Below, piece by piece: positions 43,807 through 53,362 of a DNA stretch of 64,000 nt. Origin of the DNA: Legionella waltersii (GTDB lineage: Bacteria; Pseudomonadota; Gammaproteobacteria; Legionellales; Legionellaceae). A program made the position numbers and the translations under genes. The notes under the pieces were generated by a model. That model did no database searches, was not told where the DNA came from, and saw nothing but the letters and a program-made list of their open reading frames with translations. The DNA is taken from NCBI RefSeq assembly GCF_001468085.1, contig NZ_LNZB01000051.1, positions 244,583 to 308,582 of the forward strand, in the 5' to 3' direction. The first letter of the stretch is position 1, and each line of letters begins with the position of its first letter.

Positions 43807-44064
43807 ATGTCTAAAAATCATTTATTACAAGACCCTTTCCTAAATGAATTACGCAAGGAAAAGGTACCGGTTTCAGTGTTTCTGGTCAACGGAATAAAAT
43901 TGCACGGGGTGGTGGATTCATTTGATCAATACGTTGTCATGCTAAAGAACTCGATTACCCAAATGGTGTATAAACATGCAATATCTACCGTGGTTCCTTC
44001 ACGGATGGTTAAAGTGCCTTTGGAAAATGAGGCTGGTGAGGATGCAGGATCTGTGGCAGACTAG
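43807..44064 (+). CDS. hfq: RNA chaperone Hfq
   Basis: Hfq helps small RNAs pair with mRNAs. The 85-residue protein has the Sm1 segment ([38 protein letters not shown]) and the Sm2 signature [19 protein letters not shown] precedes the ATG. It is followed by hflX, a conserved pair. Confidence 0.98.
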   Translation: MSKNHLLQDPFLNELRKEKVPVSVFLVNGIKLHGVVDSFDQYVVMLKNSITQMVYKHAISTVVPSRMVKVPLENEAGEDAGSVAD

Positions 44065-44092
44065 ACAGTATTCTAACTAGAGGTGTAGTTGA

Positions 44093-45352
44093 GTGTTTGA
44101 AAGGCCACAAGGCGGCGAGCGAGCTGTTTTAGTGCAGCTGGCTCTGCCTGGAGTTGATGCTGGAAAAGCGTTAGATGAGTTTAAAGAGCTTGCATTATCA
44201 GCCAATGCAGAAGTATTGGATTGTGTAACAGGTTCTCGAGCGACCCCTGATGCAAAGTACTATGTGGGTAAAGGCAAGGCAGAGGATATTTCCCTTCTAG
44301 TAAAGTCACTCAATGCAGAATTAGTGTTAGTTAATCATGAATTATCTCCCTCACAAGAAAGAAATTTAGAGAAGCTGTTTGAATGCCGTGTCGTTGATCG
44401 AAGCGGACTCATATTGGATATTTTTGCACAAAGGGCACGCACGTTTGAAGGAAAGCTACAGGTTGAACTGGCTCAGTTACAACATTTATCCACTCGATTA
44501 GTTCGCGGATGGACGCACTTAGAGCGACAAAAGGGGGGTATTGGATTAAGAGGTCCAGGGGAAACGCAATTAGAAACGGATCGTAGACTTCTTCGAGACA
44601 GAATTCGTTACATCAATAAACGCTTGGAAAAAGTTCGCTGTAGTCGTGATCAAAACCGGCAGGCTAGAAAAAAGGCTGCTTTAGCGACTGTTTCATTGGT
44701 AGGGTATACCAACGCAGGAAAATCCACCTTGTTTAATGTGTTGACCGGTGATGATTCCTTTGTAGCCGATCAACTGTTTGCAACCCTTGACCCAACAATG
44801 AGAAAATTGGAGTTACCAGGCTCTGCTGCTGTAATACTAGCAGATACTGTAGGATTTATACGCGATTTACCTCACCATTTAGTAGAGGCATTTAGAGCTA
44901 CTTTAGAAGAAACCCAACAAGCGGATTTATTACTGCATGTGATCGATGTGTCTGATCCAAATTGGCGTGAAAACGTATTTTCTGTTCAGAAGGTTCTTGA
45001 TGAGTTAGGGGTTAATGACATTCCTATCATTCAGGTGTTTAATAAAATTGATAGGCATGAAGGATGGCTGCCTAAAGTGGATTATACCGAGGACTCTTGT
45101 AAGGTTTGGATATCTGCCTCTAAGGGACTTGGGCTTGATCTTTTAAAAGAAGCAATAGCCGCTCAACTGCATGGTCAAATTCTGATTGAAGACATCGTGG
45201 TTCAATCCACAGAGGCCAAATTAAGAGCCCAACTTTATCAATTAGGGGCTGTACTGAGTGAAACCATAACAGATACAGGCGACTGGCACTTGCGCATCCG
45301 AATCACTGCGCAACAAAAGCAACGCTTATTTCCCCTTGGCTCACAAAAATAA
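44093..45352 (+). CDS. hflX: Ribosome-associated GTPase HflX
   Basis: HflX splits and rescues ribosomes. The 419-residue protein has the N-terminal HflX domain (YVGKGKAEDI, VNHELSPSQERNLE), the GPGETQLETDRR linker motif, and a G domain with GYTNAGKST near 203-211, ADTVGFI and NKID. The start is GTG at 44093. It lies 28 bases after hfq, so it is cotranscribed. Confidence 0.96.
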   Translation: MFERPQGGERAVLVQLALPGVDAGKALDEFKELALSANAEVLDCVTGSRATPDAKYYVGKGKAEDISLLVKSLNAELVLVNHELSPSQERNLEKLFECRVVDRSGLILDIFAQRARTFEGKLQVELAQLQHLSTRLVRGWTHLERQKGGIGLRGPGETQLETDRRLLRDRIRYINKRLEKVRCSRDQNRQARKKAALATVSLVGYTNAGKSTLFNVLTGDDSFVADQLFATLDPTMRKLELPGSAAVILADTVGFIRDLPHHLVEAFRATLEETQQADLLLHVIDVSDPNWRENVFSVQKVLDELGVNDIPIIQVFNKIDRHEGWLPKVDYTEDSCKVWISASKGLGLDLLKEAIAAQLHGQILIEDIVVQSTEAKLRAQLYQLGAVLSETITDTGDWHLRIRITAQQKQRLFPLGSQK

Positions 45353-45456
45353 CTCTTCTTGAAAGTGGTTTTTTTGGACCGAATCACAAATAAATGCTCA
45401 TTAAGATCAATTATGCTACAATATTAAGAAGTGGATTGTTCAATTTAGGTCATAAA

Positions 45457-46461
45457 ATGAAATATGAAGATCTTAAACAGTGGATTAATGAGCTTGCTCG
45501 TTTAAATCAAGAAAACCAAGAACTGCAGACACAACTAACGCTACTCAATAAAATCCTTAAAAAGCCCAATCCTGTTACTGCTTTCAGCCAAGTAAAATCT
45601 ATCATTGAATCGATTTCCGATTTAGAAAACATAAATTATGGGAGTATTCGGACTGCAGCTGATTTAGTTCAAAATGAATTTACACCTTCGAATCTCTTTG
45701 ACTTTCAATCATCACTTCCCAAACATAGTCTAAAGATGCCCACGGATCCACTACAAACTGTTGAACAAAAGATTAACGCTATTTATGTCAACTATGAAAA
45801 AAAAATAAAAAAGGCAGAAAAAGAACTTGAAAAATATACTGATTTTGAGTGGCATAAACTGTTCGTAGAACACGAGGTAAGTACTATGTATGAGGGCAGA
45901 GCCGAATCATTTGTTAATTTTACATCGATTTGGAATCAGCAAAACAAAGTTCCAAAACCGGATTATACAGTGAATGCGAGTGAAATGCGGGATTACACGG
46001 GTATGGATCCTAGAATTAAACAAAAAGCAATCACTCGACAAGATGAAATTACCCAATTTTCAATGGCACTTTCTAATCAATCAAGTGATTATCAGTTGAA
46101 GTTTGAGGGATTTAAAGAACGGTATATTAAAGCCAATTTGAATTCTGTTAAAAAAGAGTCTGCTAAGAATGCACTAGAAGACATCTCTCGATTAATTGAA
46201 AATACAGAATGGAAAACTGGAGTCTGGGGAAGTAAATCAAAAATTAACGGGAAAGAGGTTCCCAATCATATTCATAAGATATACATGAAAGCAAAAGAGG
46301 GCTTGGACGATCCTGCGCGAGCTGTATCTGCAATGGAAGATATCAATAAGATTGCTACAGAAGCGATTGCTTATAAGACCACATTTTTTAAAGACCAAAG
46401 AAAAAGAGACCAAAGTACTGAAAATGCTTATCAAGAAATTGCACGCCAAACAAAACCATAA
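45457..46461 (+). CDS. Coiled-coil hypothetical protein
   Basis: From ATG 45457 (MKYEDLKQWINELARLNQENQEL) the protein has 334 residues; a frame to 45394 adds 21 residues but TAGGT favours 45457. The first 40 residues form a heptad-like coiled coil, and another stretch near 110-140 is Lys/Glu-rich. There is no signal peptide or membrane segment, and no family is recognised. It follows hflX by about 100 bases and precedes the palindromic element copy B. By location it is a candidate effector, but no clear E-block is present (tail QEIARQTKP). Confidence 0.65.
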   Translation: MKYEDLKQWINELARLNQENQELQTQLTLLNKILKKPNPVTAFSQVKSIIESISDLENINYGSIRTAADLVQNEFTPSNLFDFQSSLPKHSLKMPTDPLQTVEQKINAIYVNYEKKIKKAEKELEKYTDFEWHKLFVEHEVSTMYEGRAESFVNFTSIWNQQNKVPKPDYTVNASEMRDYTGMDPRIKQKAITRQDEITQFSMALSNQSSDYQLKFEGFKERYIKANLNSVKKESAKNALEDISRLIENTEWKTGVWGSKSKINGKEVPNHIHKIYMKAKEGLDDPARAVSAMEDINKIATEAIAYKTTFFKDQRKRDQSTENAYQEIARQTKP

Positions 46462-46480
46462 TAAAACTGCTCAATATCAG

Positions 46481-46928
46481 TCCGAGCCGCAACCGTGATG
46501 GCTGAGGGATCGATTCATTTTTAAAATGGGGTATTTTATACCCCAGGTCGGGTGCTTCGCCTAATGGCGCCGCCTTAAGCGGTTTCATTCGTGAAAGCAG
46601 ATAGTTCCGTATCCGCTTGCTGACGCGCGCGGCTCGGTTCCTTCTTTGCTGTCTGAATCAAATCCTAGTCACAGCAGGGGGTGAACCGAGCCGCGCGCGT
46701 CAGCAAGCGGACCGATATTGGCCGGATGATGAACCTAATGAAACCGCTTAAGGCAGGGCCATTAAGAGAAGCGCCGGACCTACGCTTACTGACCATCACA
46801 GATGAGATTAGTTGGGGCACTATAATAGGAGTCGATTCCTACGCGGTCAGGGAGCGGAACTTTTGATAATCTATGTAGTATTGGTGTACCCTGCTAACTG
46901 CTCCGCTCCCTGACGGTCGCGGCTCGGA
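46481..46928. repeat. Composite palindromic repeat element, copy B
   Basis: The 529-base gap between the coiled-coil gene and the thioredoxin gene is nearly filled by this element. Its ends are a perfect 10-bp inverted repeat (TCCGAGCCGC at 46481-46490, complement at 46919-46928). Its core holds the same GC-rich inverted repeat as copy A (centred on GACGCGCGCGGCTCG), here extended to 27 bp arms; the core segments differ at about five of 130 positions. The outer arms match copy A in reverse order, so the core is flipped relative to its flanks. No transposase is present. Confidence 0.85.
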
Positions 46929-46990
46929 TACGCTCTTGCTAATTACGGTGAATGGGTACCTAAACCATTACATGGCTTAGCAAATAATGC

Positions 46991-47449
46991 TTATTTTCTT
47001 GAAACAATTTTGTCTAAGGATTTGACCGTTTGGCCACCATAGAGCTTTTTAACCAATTGACCATCGGGGTTAAAGATAAACGTCACTGGAACTCCAGTGA
47101 TGTCGCCAAGATTTAGTGCTTTGGCTGGATTCTCTAATAAATTAGGGTAGGCTATGTTCAATTGCTCAGCAAGAGCTCTTTGTTCAACTGAAGACAACGC
47201 GTCGTAATTCACAGCAAACAATGCGACAGGATCTTTTTTATGAGCATGATAAAAGCGATTGAGCTCAGGAATTTCTTGAACACATGTTTCACACCAGCTG
47301 GCCCAATAGTTAATGAGTACCCATTTTCCTTTCAGTGTTGAAAATGGGGTAACCTGACCCTCAATGTCTTTAAGTAAAACATCTGCCTGGCAAAGAGTTG
47401 TGATTAACAACAGCATTGTACAAAGAATAAGTTGTTTCACTGTTTTCAT
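46991..47449 (-). CDS. TlpA/ResA-like periplasmic thiol-disulfide protein
   Basis: The 152-residue protein has a signal peptide (residues 1-22, cleavage after CQA) and a thioredoxin fold with active site WCETC (Cys53, Cys56) in LINYWASWCETCVQEIPELN. A conserved cis-proline segment follows (TGVPVTFIFNPDG). It probably reduces disulfides in periplasmic proteins, for example in cytochrome c maturation. It lies 54 bases downstream of the cegC1-like gene on the same strand. Confidence 0.9.
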   Translation of the reverse strand: MKTVKQLILCTMLLLITTLCQADVLLKDIEGQVTPFSTLKGKWVLINYWASWCETCVQEIPELNRFYHAHKKDPVALFAVNYDALSSVEQRALAEQLNIAYPNLLENPAKALNLGDITGVPVTFIFNPDGQLVKKLYGGQTVKSLDKIVSRK

Positions 47450-47503
47450 ACTGAGCTCTTTAAGTCATTAATTGTCAATATTCCCTAGTTTAACAGCAAA
47501 AAA

Positions 47504-49084
47504 TTAAATACCCAACTTCACTGTGTTTTCATTCTCCATGTTTTCGCCAGATGCAGCGTGAGTTTTTGATTTTAACAAACTGAATTTTTTTAATCCATCC
47601 ATTGAGTCAAGCAGGTCTTTATTAGGACGGACTGCACGGGGGCTTTTCCAGCTAAACACAGTTGCCTCATTTTCAAATGGACATCCTGGTGGTTGAATTG
47701 GTTCGCGCTCAGGATTTCTGGTTTTCTCATCCGCTAAAATTTCTTTAAGTCTTGTATCATCAATGGGTTTAATAGCCCCGGTGTAAACACAAGGGAGTAG
47801 GCGTAGCTTGCAGACCAGAACAAAGGCATCCCAAGAGTTTTTTAATTCTGAATAACCATGACTCTTTGGATTATCTCTTAGTGCCTCATACTCCACCGGA
47901 GACACTATCTTTATGTTGCTTAACTCTTTTCGGTAATAGACCTTCCCTTTGCTAAACACTAATAGAGGTTGGTGCTGTCTTGAATTGTAATCAACATCTG
48001 GCAGGTGACTGAGACCAGCATAGTGTTTTTGTTGTGGGAGCTCCCCGCCTTTTAAAACAGATTGGACATCATTAAGGGAAGCCGTCATGCCAGTTAAGCA
48101 GCCCAGGCGGTTAAATTTGTTGAGGCAAGAATCGACTTTGCCATCGCCTCTTGAGCGAGTAGGCGGCTGAGTTGGCTTTTGATTCTCAGAATAGGGGTTT
48201 ATAGTGTATACGCCAACGCGATTGACTTCATCATGAAGATTGTTTGCTAAAATATTTCCCCACATACCAAAACGCTCTTTCAACACAACTCGTAAGTCGC
48301 CAATCATGGACATATGTCCAGTAGCGAAGTGATCAGAATAATAATGAAAGGTGAAAAACTCCATACAGAAAGCCAGTGCTTCATAACGGTCCGCTAAGTC
48401 TCTTAATTTGCTTGAAGTAAGCGCTTCGTTTTTATCGTTATGCAGTTGCTTTATGGAAAGAAAATCGGGATTTTTTGATTGATAGAATGCACTATCGGCT
48501 GTTTGTCTTAGTTCGTAAGCTAAGTGAGCGTAACGTAAAGCAATTGTATGACCAAGGACATAGACTCGAATTGACCAGGGCGTAAAATGAGTTTGGTTAC
48601 GGGTTATCATTTCTCCGTAGTTTTTTACACGAAAGTAAAACATCAATTGCTTTGCATAAAAATTCAAGGTTTCTGAAAATGGAAGATACTCCGCATTGGT
48701 AATGGTATAAATACGGTCAATTTCTTTCCTTGTCACATCTGGAGCTGCTAGATTGTTATACGCTTTAATTAATGCATCCTCTTCCTTTGGGCGAATAGGC
48801 GTATTAATTAGATGCTTGCCCAGCTTAGTCGGATTTTGAAATAATCCACATTTGGGCAGCTCTAAGTCAACCGTCCAATTTGCATCTGTAAAAAAATCAC
48901 CAGCCATGGCGATTATTTCTCCTACAGATAACTCAAGACCCATCGGAATAGGAAGCTTGTTTTCATCAAATCTTTGCAGGCGAATGTGCATAATCCCTAA
49001 TTCATCCATGCGAAGATAGGGATTGTTGCTCAAGTTAGCAATTGGCAGTGCATTTCCAAGTTCTGTGTGCTCAGTCGTTTCCAT
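47504..49084 (-). CDS. cegC1: CegC1-like candidate Dot/Icm effector
   Basis: The 526-residue protein has no signal peptide. The centre contains YYSDHFATGHMSMIGDLRVVLKERFG and ANNLHDEVNRVGVY, with His/Asp-rich spacing that recalls metal-binding phospholipase C-like helical bundles; this is only suggestive. The C-terminal quarter is unstructured and ends SGENMENENTVKLGI. Location next to a TlpA-like thioredoxin just after hfq-hflX fits L. pneumophila cegC1 (lpg0012), a PmrA-controlled gene, from memory. A PmrA-box-like sequence lies 76 bases upstream. Orthology is inferred from place and regulation. Confidence 0.7.
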   Translation of the reverse strand: METTEHTELGNALPIANLSNNPYLRMDELGIMHIRLQRFDENKLPIPMGLELSVGEIIAMAGDFFTDANWTVDLELPKCGLFQNPTKLGKHLINTPIRPKEEDALIKAYNNLAAPDVTRKEIDRIYTITNAEYLPFSETLNFYAKQLMFYFRVKNYGEMITRNQTHFTPWSIRVYVLGHTIALRYAHLAYELRQTADSAFYQSKNPDFLSIKQLHNDKNEALTSSKLRDLADRYEALAFCMEFFTFHYYSDHFATGHMSMIGDLRVVLKERFGMWGNILANNLHDEVNRVGVYTINPYSENQKPTQPPTRSRGDGKVDSCLNKFNRLGCLTGMTASLNDVQSVLKGGELPQQKHYAGLSHLPDVDYNSRQHQPLLVFSKGKVYYRKELSNIKIVSPVEYEALRDNPKSHGYSELKNSWDAFVLVCKLRLLPCVYTGAIKPIDDTRLKEILADEKTRNPEREPIQPPGCPFENEATVFSWKSPRAVRPNKDLLDSMDGLKKFSLLKSKTHAASGENMENENTVKLGI

Positions 49085-49159
49085 AAATTACTCCGTCCAT
49101 AGAGTCAATATTAATAATAGCGCTGTTATTGCAGACTTCCAATAGGATTGGTTAGCCTA

Positions 49160-49176
49160 TTTAATCCATTCTTAAT
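49160..49176 (+). promoter_or_regulatory. PmrA-box-like tandem TTAA site
   Basis: TTTAAT and CTTAAT are separated by five bases, matching the PmrA consensus YTTAAK-N5-YTTAAK exactly on the plus strand with an 11-base period. It lies between the divergent cegC1-like gene (start 49084) and pirin (start 49245). L. pneumophila PmrA is known to regulate cegC1 and other effectors. Binding here is inferred. Confidence 0.55.
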
Positions 49177-49244
49177 AAACAAAAAATGGCATTTTAAAGT
49201 ATCTTGGGTATACTCTAATGAGTGCGGGATAAAAGGTTATCAGA

Positions 49245-50072
49245 ATGAGTTTCGTTGAGATCAAACAATTAATGCACGGTAGCTTGGTGCGTGAGGGGGC
49301 TGGTGTTAAGCTCCATCGTTACATTGGTGCCGATAGATCCAATGACTTCGAGCCTTTTCTATTGTTTGACTATTTTAATAGCAAAGAGAAGCTCGATTTC
49401 ATAGCAGGATTTCCTACGCATCCACACCGCGGATTTGAAACCATTACCTATTTATTGCAAGGCAGTATTACCCATGAGGACAATAAAGGACATAAGGGTG
49501 TGATACATGCCGGGGACGTGCAATGGATGACTGCTGGAAAAGGAATAATGCATTCTGAAATGCCTGCTCACGCAGATGCACTCCAAGGAATTCAATTATG
49601 GCTTAATTTGCCGGCTGCCGATAAAATGACTAACCCACGCTACCAAGAGAAAACTTCTGCAGAGCTGCCTGTTACCATTCTTGAGTCAGGTATTGTGGTT
49701 AAAGTAATAGCAGGTACTTCGGATGCTGGTGTTAGCTCACCGATTGTGGGCATAGCAACAAAACCGTTGTTTTTGGACGTTATTGCACCAGCAACAACAA
49801 CCTTCCAGCAAACAATTCCAAAAGATTACCAGGCAATCCTGTTTGTCGTTAAGGGGCAAATTCATCTAGGTGGACAGTCGATCAGGGAGGGCTATCTGGC
49901 AGCGTTCACTGACGGTGAAAAAGTTCTTTGGCAAAGCATAGAGGATAGCCAGTGCTTTTTAATTGCTGCGAAAAAAATTCACGAACCAATTGCCCGATAC
50001 GGTCCATTTGTAATGAATACCCAAGAAGAAATCATGCAAGCCATGAGTGATTTTCGTAGTGGAAATTTATAG
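49245..50072 (+). CDS. Pirin family protein
   Basis: The 275-residue bicupin has the pirin metal site (His59, His61 in THPHRGFETITYLLQG; His103, Glu105 in GKGIMHSEMP). Pirins vary in role: some are quercetinases, others redox sensors or partners of metabolic enzymes. The C-terminal cupin is complete, ending EEIMQAMSDFRSGNL. It precedes a patatin gene with a 64-base gap to the chosen start. Confidence 0.92.
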   Translation: MSFVEIKQLMHGSLVREGAGVKLHRYIGADRSNDFEPFLLFDYFNSKEKLDFIAGFPTHPHRGFETITYLLQGSITHEDNKGHKGVIHAGDVQWMTAGKGIMHSEMPAHADALQGIQLWLNLPAADKMTNPRYQEKTSAELPVTILESGIVVKVIAGTSDAGVSSPIVGIATKPLFLDVIAPATTTFQQTIPKDYQAILFVVKGQIHLGGQSIREGYLAAFTDGEKVLWQSIEDSQCFLIAAKKIHEPIARYGPFVMNTQEEIMQAMSDFRSGNL

Positions 50073-50136
50073 TTAGGGCTTGTCGCAGGGGGATGGGAGA
50101 GCTGCAAGTCCGTTTAATACGTTAAAAGGGATTTTT

Positions 50137-51351
50137 ATGACTACAGATAAAAAGCTCAAACCTAGAGGAAACAATCCTTTCGCAGATCGATTTAATAATC
50201 CACCTTCCAAGCAAAAAGGTAAATTTCCAAGAGTGGCTTATGTGATGCAAGGCGGTGGCTCCCTTGGGGCCTATCAGTTCGGTGTAGTAAAAGGATTATT
50301 AGAGGCGGGTTATGAACCAGATTGGATTGCTGCAACTTCCATTGGAGCAATTCAGGCTGCAATTATCGTTGGAAATTTACCAGAAAAACGCATTGAAAAA
50401 CTAGAGCAGTTTTGGGAACTCGTTGCACCAAGTAATTTGTTTGATTATCTCGGTGAGTCGGACATGACGCTGGACTTATACAACAAAATATGTGCAGCAA
50501 TGGCATTAACTTATGGTCAGCCAGAGTTCTTCACTCCTCGTTGGTACTCAGGAGTGCTCCCCTTAGTTGGTGACCCAGACAGCCTTAGTTTTTATGATAC
50601 GGCCCCGTTAAGAAAAACCTTGTTGGATCTCATCGACTTTGATTTGCTCAACTCTTGTCCGATTAGGCTAAGCTTGGGGTCGGTGCAAATCAGTAGTGGA
50701 CATCTTATTTATTTTAATAACATTAATTATCGCATTGAAGTCGATCACGTGCTTGCAAGTGCTGCATTACCCCCTGGATTCCCAGCAATCCAAATAGAGG
50801 ATGAGTATTATTGGGATGGTGGCGTACATTCCAACACTCCTCTCGAGGTCATTTTGGAGGCAATCCCACCTGAAAATACATTGTGCTTTTTGATCGATTG
50901 TTTTGGTGGTTCCTCCTTCATTCCGAAAACCTTGAATGAAATTGAAGAGAGAGTGAAGGATATTACATACAGTACGCATGCGCAGAGAACCATTTTCAAT
51001 TATTTACAGAGACAACAGCTGCGCAATGCATTCATGGAAATCCGAGAGCTGTTGACCGATAAGCAACAAAAAGCTTATGCAGAGCACTTAGAAATTGGCA
51101 GTCCTCACCATTGTACCTTAGTCCATTTAGTCTACAGCTCGCGAATTGTTAAAGCGGCTTCGAAGGATTTTAATTTTGGTCAAGTGATAATCAATAAAAG
51201 AATTAAAGATGGTTACAAGGATGCTCAGGCTATCCTGGCAGAGGAATCAAAATGGGGCTTTTTGCCTTCAGATGGAAAAAGCCGCTTGTACGAGTCCCCA
51301 AATAACCAAACAAAATTATTTCGAAAAATGAAATTAGACCGTTTCAAATAA
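50137..51351 (+). CDS. Patatin-like phospholipase (DUF3734 type)
   Basis: From the ATG at 50137 (404 residues; AAAAGGGA precedes it) the patatin domain shows the oxyanion loop GGGSLG (39-44), nucleophile elbow ATSIG (66-70, Ser68) and catalytic Asp in WDGGVHSNTP near 227. The elbow has Ala in place of the first Gly of GxSxG. The C-terminal part (about 290-404) fits the DUF3734 region. It has no signal peptide. The longer TTG frame from 50080 is unlikely. It could be a cytoplasmic lipase or an effector; neither is shown. Confidence 0.88.
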   Translation: MTTDKKLKPRGNNPFADRFNNPPSKQKGKFPRVAYVMQGGGSLGAYQFGVVKGLLEAGYEPDWIAATSIGAIQAAIIVGNLPEKRIEKLEQFWELVAPSNLFDYLGESDMTLDLYNKICAAMALTYGQPEFFTPRWYSGVLPLVGDPDSLSFYDTAPLRKTLLDLIDFDLLNSCPIRLSLGSVQISSGHLIYFNNINYRIEVDHVLASAALPPGFPAIQIEDEYYWDGGVHSNTPLEVILEAIPPENTLCFLIDCFGGSSFIPKTLNEIEERVKDITYSTHAQRTIFNYLQRQQLRNAFMEIRELLTDKQQKAYAEHLEIGSPHHCTLVHLVYSSRIVKAASKDFNFGQVIINKRIKDGYKDAQAILAEESKWGFLPSDGKSRLYESPNNQTKLFRKMKLDRFK

Positions 51352-51381
51352 ATCAGTAGATACAGAATAAGGCATGTCATT

Positions 51382-52455
51382 GTGAATGAGGATTATAAAA
51401 AGACTCTCCATTTGTTAGGTAATACACTAAACGCATTTTTTACCAAAACGCTCCCCCATTTTTTTAAACAGTGGAAAGGTCATTTGAATTTGCCAATTAT
51501 CGTTGTTTCCTTGGCTTTACTAATTGGTCTTTTTCATTTTTTCTCGTATTTAATCCCTTTTACAGACAATGCCTTTGTTGTAACCAATATAACCCCAGTA
51601 GCGGCTGACGTCTCTGGATTTATTACCAAGATTTACGTAAAAAATGGGCAGCAGGTTAAAAAGGACTCCCCTATTTTTGAGGTTTACAAAGCGCCGTATC
51701 AACTCGCCTATGATCAAGCTAAAGCCGAGTATCAAGAAGGTCTAAAGAAAATCATCGTCTTTGAGAAACAAATAGATAGAACTAGAGCCTTAATTAAGGC
51801 AACTGAGGCTGAGTTGGAAAAAGCAGAATACGCACTTAGGCTTAAAAGGAATAAAAGTGTTGCAGAAGCTGTGTCTGTGTTGGAAATAAAAAATCTTTCT
51901 TATGACGTTGCCGCTCTGAGCAATAGAAAAGCTTCGTTGTTGCGAGAAGTAGAAGTATTGCAAGCTCAAATCGATCAACAACAACATACCGTTGCAAGTT
52001 TAAAAGCGAAACAAGACAATGCCAAGGTTAATCTTGATCTGACCATTGTAAGGGCGCCTGGTGATGGTGTCATTGATAATATGTATGTTTCTCCCAATAC
52101 CCCCATAGAAAGACATAAACCCGTTTTTTCCTTTATTGATACCTCAAATTATTATATTCAGGCCAACTTCAATGAGACTGATTTGCGCTATGTTCGACCA
52201 GGAGACAAGGCCTATATTATTTTACGTATGTACTATTTCGATAAAGTATTTCACGGGATAGTGGTTAACTCCTTGTGGGCAGCTGAACGACAAGTTACTG
52301 CTCCGAAAAGTCAAATTCAAGTAGTTTCAAATCAAAACGAATGGCTATTATTGCCGCAGCGATTTCCGATTCAAATTAAGATTTTGGATCCCGACCCAAA
52401 GTATCCCTTAAATCCTGGTTCTAGTGCGTATGTTTATATCTCAACTAAGAAATAA
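51382..52455 (+). CDS. HlyD/EmrA-type membrane fusion protein
   Basis: The 357-residue protein starts at a GTG (NEDYKKTLHLLG). It has one membrane helix near 33-53, a biotinyl-lipoyl-like half (ADVSGFITKIYVKNGQQVKKDSPIFEV), a long coiled-coil hairpin (about 105-210), the second half (APGDGVIDNMYVSPNTPIE) and a beta-barrel domain. It is the periplasmic adaptor of a tripartite pump with the two FUSC-like genes and the outer-membrane channel that follow. Confidence 0.93.
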   Translation: MNEDYKKTLHLLGNTLNAFFTKTLPHFFKQWKGHLNLPIIVVSLALLIGLFHFFSYLIPFTDNAFVVTNITPVAADVSGFITKIYVKNGQQVKKDSPIFEVYKAPYQLAYDQAKAEYQEGLKKIIVFEKQIDRTRALIKATEAELEKAEYALRLKRNKSVAEAVSVLEIKNLSYDVAALSNRKASLLREVEVLQAQIDQQQHTVASLKAKQDNAKVNLDLTIVRAPGDGVIDNMYVSPNTPIERHKPVFSFIDTSNYYIQANFNETDLRYVRPGDKAYIILRMYYFDKVFHGIVVNSLWAAERQVTAPKSQIQVVSNQNEWLLLPQRFPIQIKILDPDPKYPLNPGSSAYVYISTKK

Positions 52456-53362
52456 GCTAGAGACTTACGACAAATACAAGATACATCGAATCAATGGTTT
52501 GAAAGCGGTGTACATTTTGTATTTAATGATTTTATTGAATCTCTTTTCCAATTTAGTGAACCCCTATTTTTACTTTTTTTATGTCCCTTTAACCTGCTTT
52601 ACCGTTGAGTCTGCTGGTAAAACGTTACAAGAGAAGTACTTATTCTTGCTCTATGCTTTATTGGGAGTCACCCTGTCCATTTTTCTTTTTGGTGTGCTTT
52701 CGGTCTACAAACTATTATTTCTATTTTTTACCTTCTTTTACGCCTTGTTTCTTTATTTTCTGGTGCTTAATTCGATTAAAAGCATGCTGGCCATTGTGCC
52801 TTTAATGTTAAGTTTGGCTTCGTATTCTTTGATTTATGGTACTGATGCCGATAGCAATTTTTATATTGCATGCAATCACGCATTGCAAACATTGATGGCA
52901 ATGGTAGTTATTTTTGCAGGACTCTATTTTTTCCCCAACAAATATTATTACGACATTTGGATGCGTGCAAAGATTGAGGTCGTTAACGAGCTCACCAATC
53001 TCAGCAAGAAAATAGCTGAGGGCGAGGTAAAAACAATACCAATTTTTCCTAGTATTATTCTCATGGAGCGCTATTCAAAAATGCTCCCCAAACACCTTAA
53101 AACCTATAGCATCCTTAGAATAACCTTATTGTCCTATCAATTGGTTCTTACTATGTCTTATTTATTCTCCTTTCAAGATCAAATCCCCAAAGAGAAAATT
53201 CTAAGATTACATAACAATTTGGAGCGATTGGCAATTGCTTGTAAAGAGGGACGGGCTGTGGTTTTAACACCTAGTGATCAATTGGCCCTAAGGGAAACGC
53301 ATGAGCTGCATCTCTTGTACCGATTAATGTTAAGCTGGAATTATTTATGCGCAAATGGTTAG
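52424..53362 (+). CDS. FUSC-like inner-membrane transporter, N-terminal half
   Basis: The 312-residue protein has about six hydrophobic helices between residues 25 and 170, then a cytoplasmic helical tail. The layout is that of one half of a fusaric-acid-resistance/AaeB-type pump (usually 600-700 residues in one chain). It overlaps the HlyD gene by 32 bases and the next gene by 16 bases. Its start is a GTG at 52424 and other in-frame starts are possible. Confidence 0.8.
   Translation: MRMFISQLRNKLETYDKYKIHRINGLKAVYILYLMILLNLFSNLVNPYFYFFYVPLTCFTVESAGKTLQEKYLFLLYALLGVTLSIFLFGVLSVYKLLFLFFTFFYALFLYFLVLNSIKSMLAIVPLMLSLASYSLIYGTDADSNFYIACNHALQTLMAMVVIFAGLYFFPNKYYYDIWMRAKIEVVNELTNLSKKIAEGEVKTIPIFPSIILMERYSKMLPKHLKTYSILRITLLSYQLVLTMSYLFSFQDQIPKEKILRLHNNLERLAIACKEGRAVVLTPSDQLALRETHELHLLYRLMLSWNYLCANG

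Noticed and set aside
46681..46866. Open frame of about 60 codons inside repeat copy B
   Set aside because: It lies within the palindromic element, whose symmetry and repeat nature explain the open frame; no start site and no likeness to a transposase.
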